From contig NC_092679.1 in the NCBI RefSeq assembly GCF_964355755.1, positions 12,516,932 through 12,580,931 of the forward strand: DNA of 64,000 nt, given 5' to 3'. Positions 63,877 through 64,000 of this stretch are shown here, piece after piece. The translations under genes were made by a program, and so were the position numbers. Numbering within the stretch: the stretch's first letter is position 1; each line of letters begins with the position of its first letter. Under the pieces are notes generated by a model. That model made no database searches and had not been told where the DNA came from. It saw nothing but the letters and a program-made list of their open reading frames with translations. This DNA is from Antedon mediterranea (taxonomy: Eukaryota; Echinodermata; Crinoidea; Comatulida; Antedonidae).

Positions 63877-64000
63877 CATAAAAACCATGGTTCCATCAAG
63901 GATGTGGTTATTATGTGATATACTGCACTGTACCTAAGATATCTATGACACTGCCCATAGAGTATGTTTACTGCATAAGGCTATTATTAATGAATTAGAT

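Larger units (their letters stand above)
24443..64000 (+). other. Long intron(s) of the neurexin gene, running off the window
   Basis: Inferred. From the donor at 24443 to the window end I see no exon large enough for an LNS domain, only AT-rich DNA, transposon remnants and three candidate microexons. Giant introns in this part of alpha-neurexin genes are common in animals. The LNS2 exon must lie beyond position 64000. Stretches with no recognisable feature include roughly 24.5-26.6, 28.8-30.8, 35.5-37.1, 46.5-48.9, 57.6-62.4 and 62.8-63.7 kb. They hold AT-rich, low-complexity DNA with homopolymer runs and short (AT)n blocks. Confidence 0.7.

Overview
The window looks like AT-rich nuclear DNA from an animal, probably a marine invertebrate deuterostome. 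An echinoderm is my best guess, at low confidence. The evidence is one unmistakable metazoan neuronal gene split by introns, a dense layer of short inverted-repeat transposons, tRNA-derived SINEs and LINE scraps, and the recurring octamer TAGGCCTA in otherwise AT-rich DNA. There is no prokaryotic gene organisation, and most open frames are short chance ORFs.

The only confident gene is on the + strand. A large exon at about 23616-24442 encodes the start of an alpha-neurexin: signal peptide, first LNS/laminin-G domain and first EGF-like domain. It is preceded by a strong 3' splice site inside the 5'UTR and ends at a phase-1 donor. I read everything from 24443 to the end of the window as the very long following intron(s). 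Three tiny candidate exons lie there (38490-38525, 52983-52997, 59078-59092). Each is a multiple of three, is phase 1 at both ends, and has usable splice sites. They sit where neurexins carry the variable splice-site-1 linker between EGF1 and LNS2. The LNS2 exon is not in the window.

Upstream region (1-23600): AT-rich DNA with an array of MITE-like repeats (2.5-3.1 kb), a foldback element (5.0-5.7 kb), a 63-64 bp tandem repeat (8.3-8.6 kb) and a 1.05-kb TIR transposon nested in another repeat (9.16-10.21 kb). It also holds a small hAT-like element (13.8 kb), a TA-flanked TIR element (14.7-15.5 kb), a TTAA-type element (16.8-17.4 kb) and a foldback-in-foldback structure (18.8-20.6 kb). Next to that structure are a Harbinger-like element (20.6-21.1 kb) and a Helitron/Helentron-like element (21.95-22.6 kb).

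Intronic region (24.4-64 kb): a decayed coding stretch (26.7 kb), a possible cis-regulatory cluster (30.9 kb) and a second TTAA element inverted relative to the first (32.2-32.8 kb). These are followed by a 190-bp tandem repeat (33.5-34.1 kb), a second Harbinger-like element (34.6-35.5 kb), an 80-bp-arm palindrome next to an 11-copy 14-bp minisatellite (42.9-43.2 kb), and LINE ends (28.2, 43.7-44.3, 49.0 kb). SINEs lie at 40.7, 54.1 and 63.8 kb, and a 28-bp minisatellite that is open in all six frames lies at 54.5-55.0 kb. Repeat family A carries a hammerhead-ribozyme-like core.
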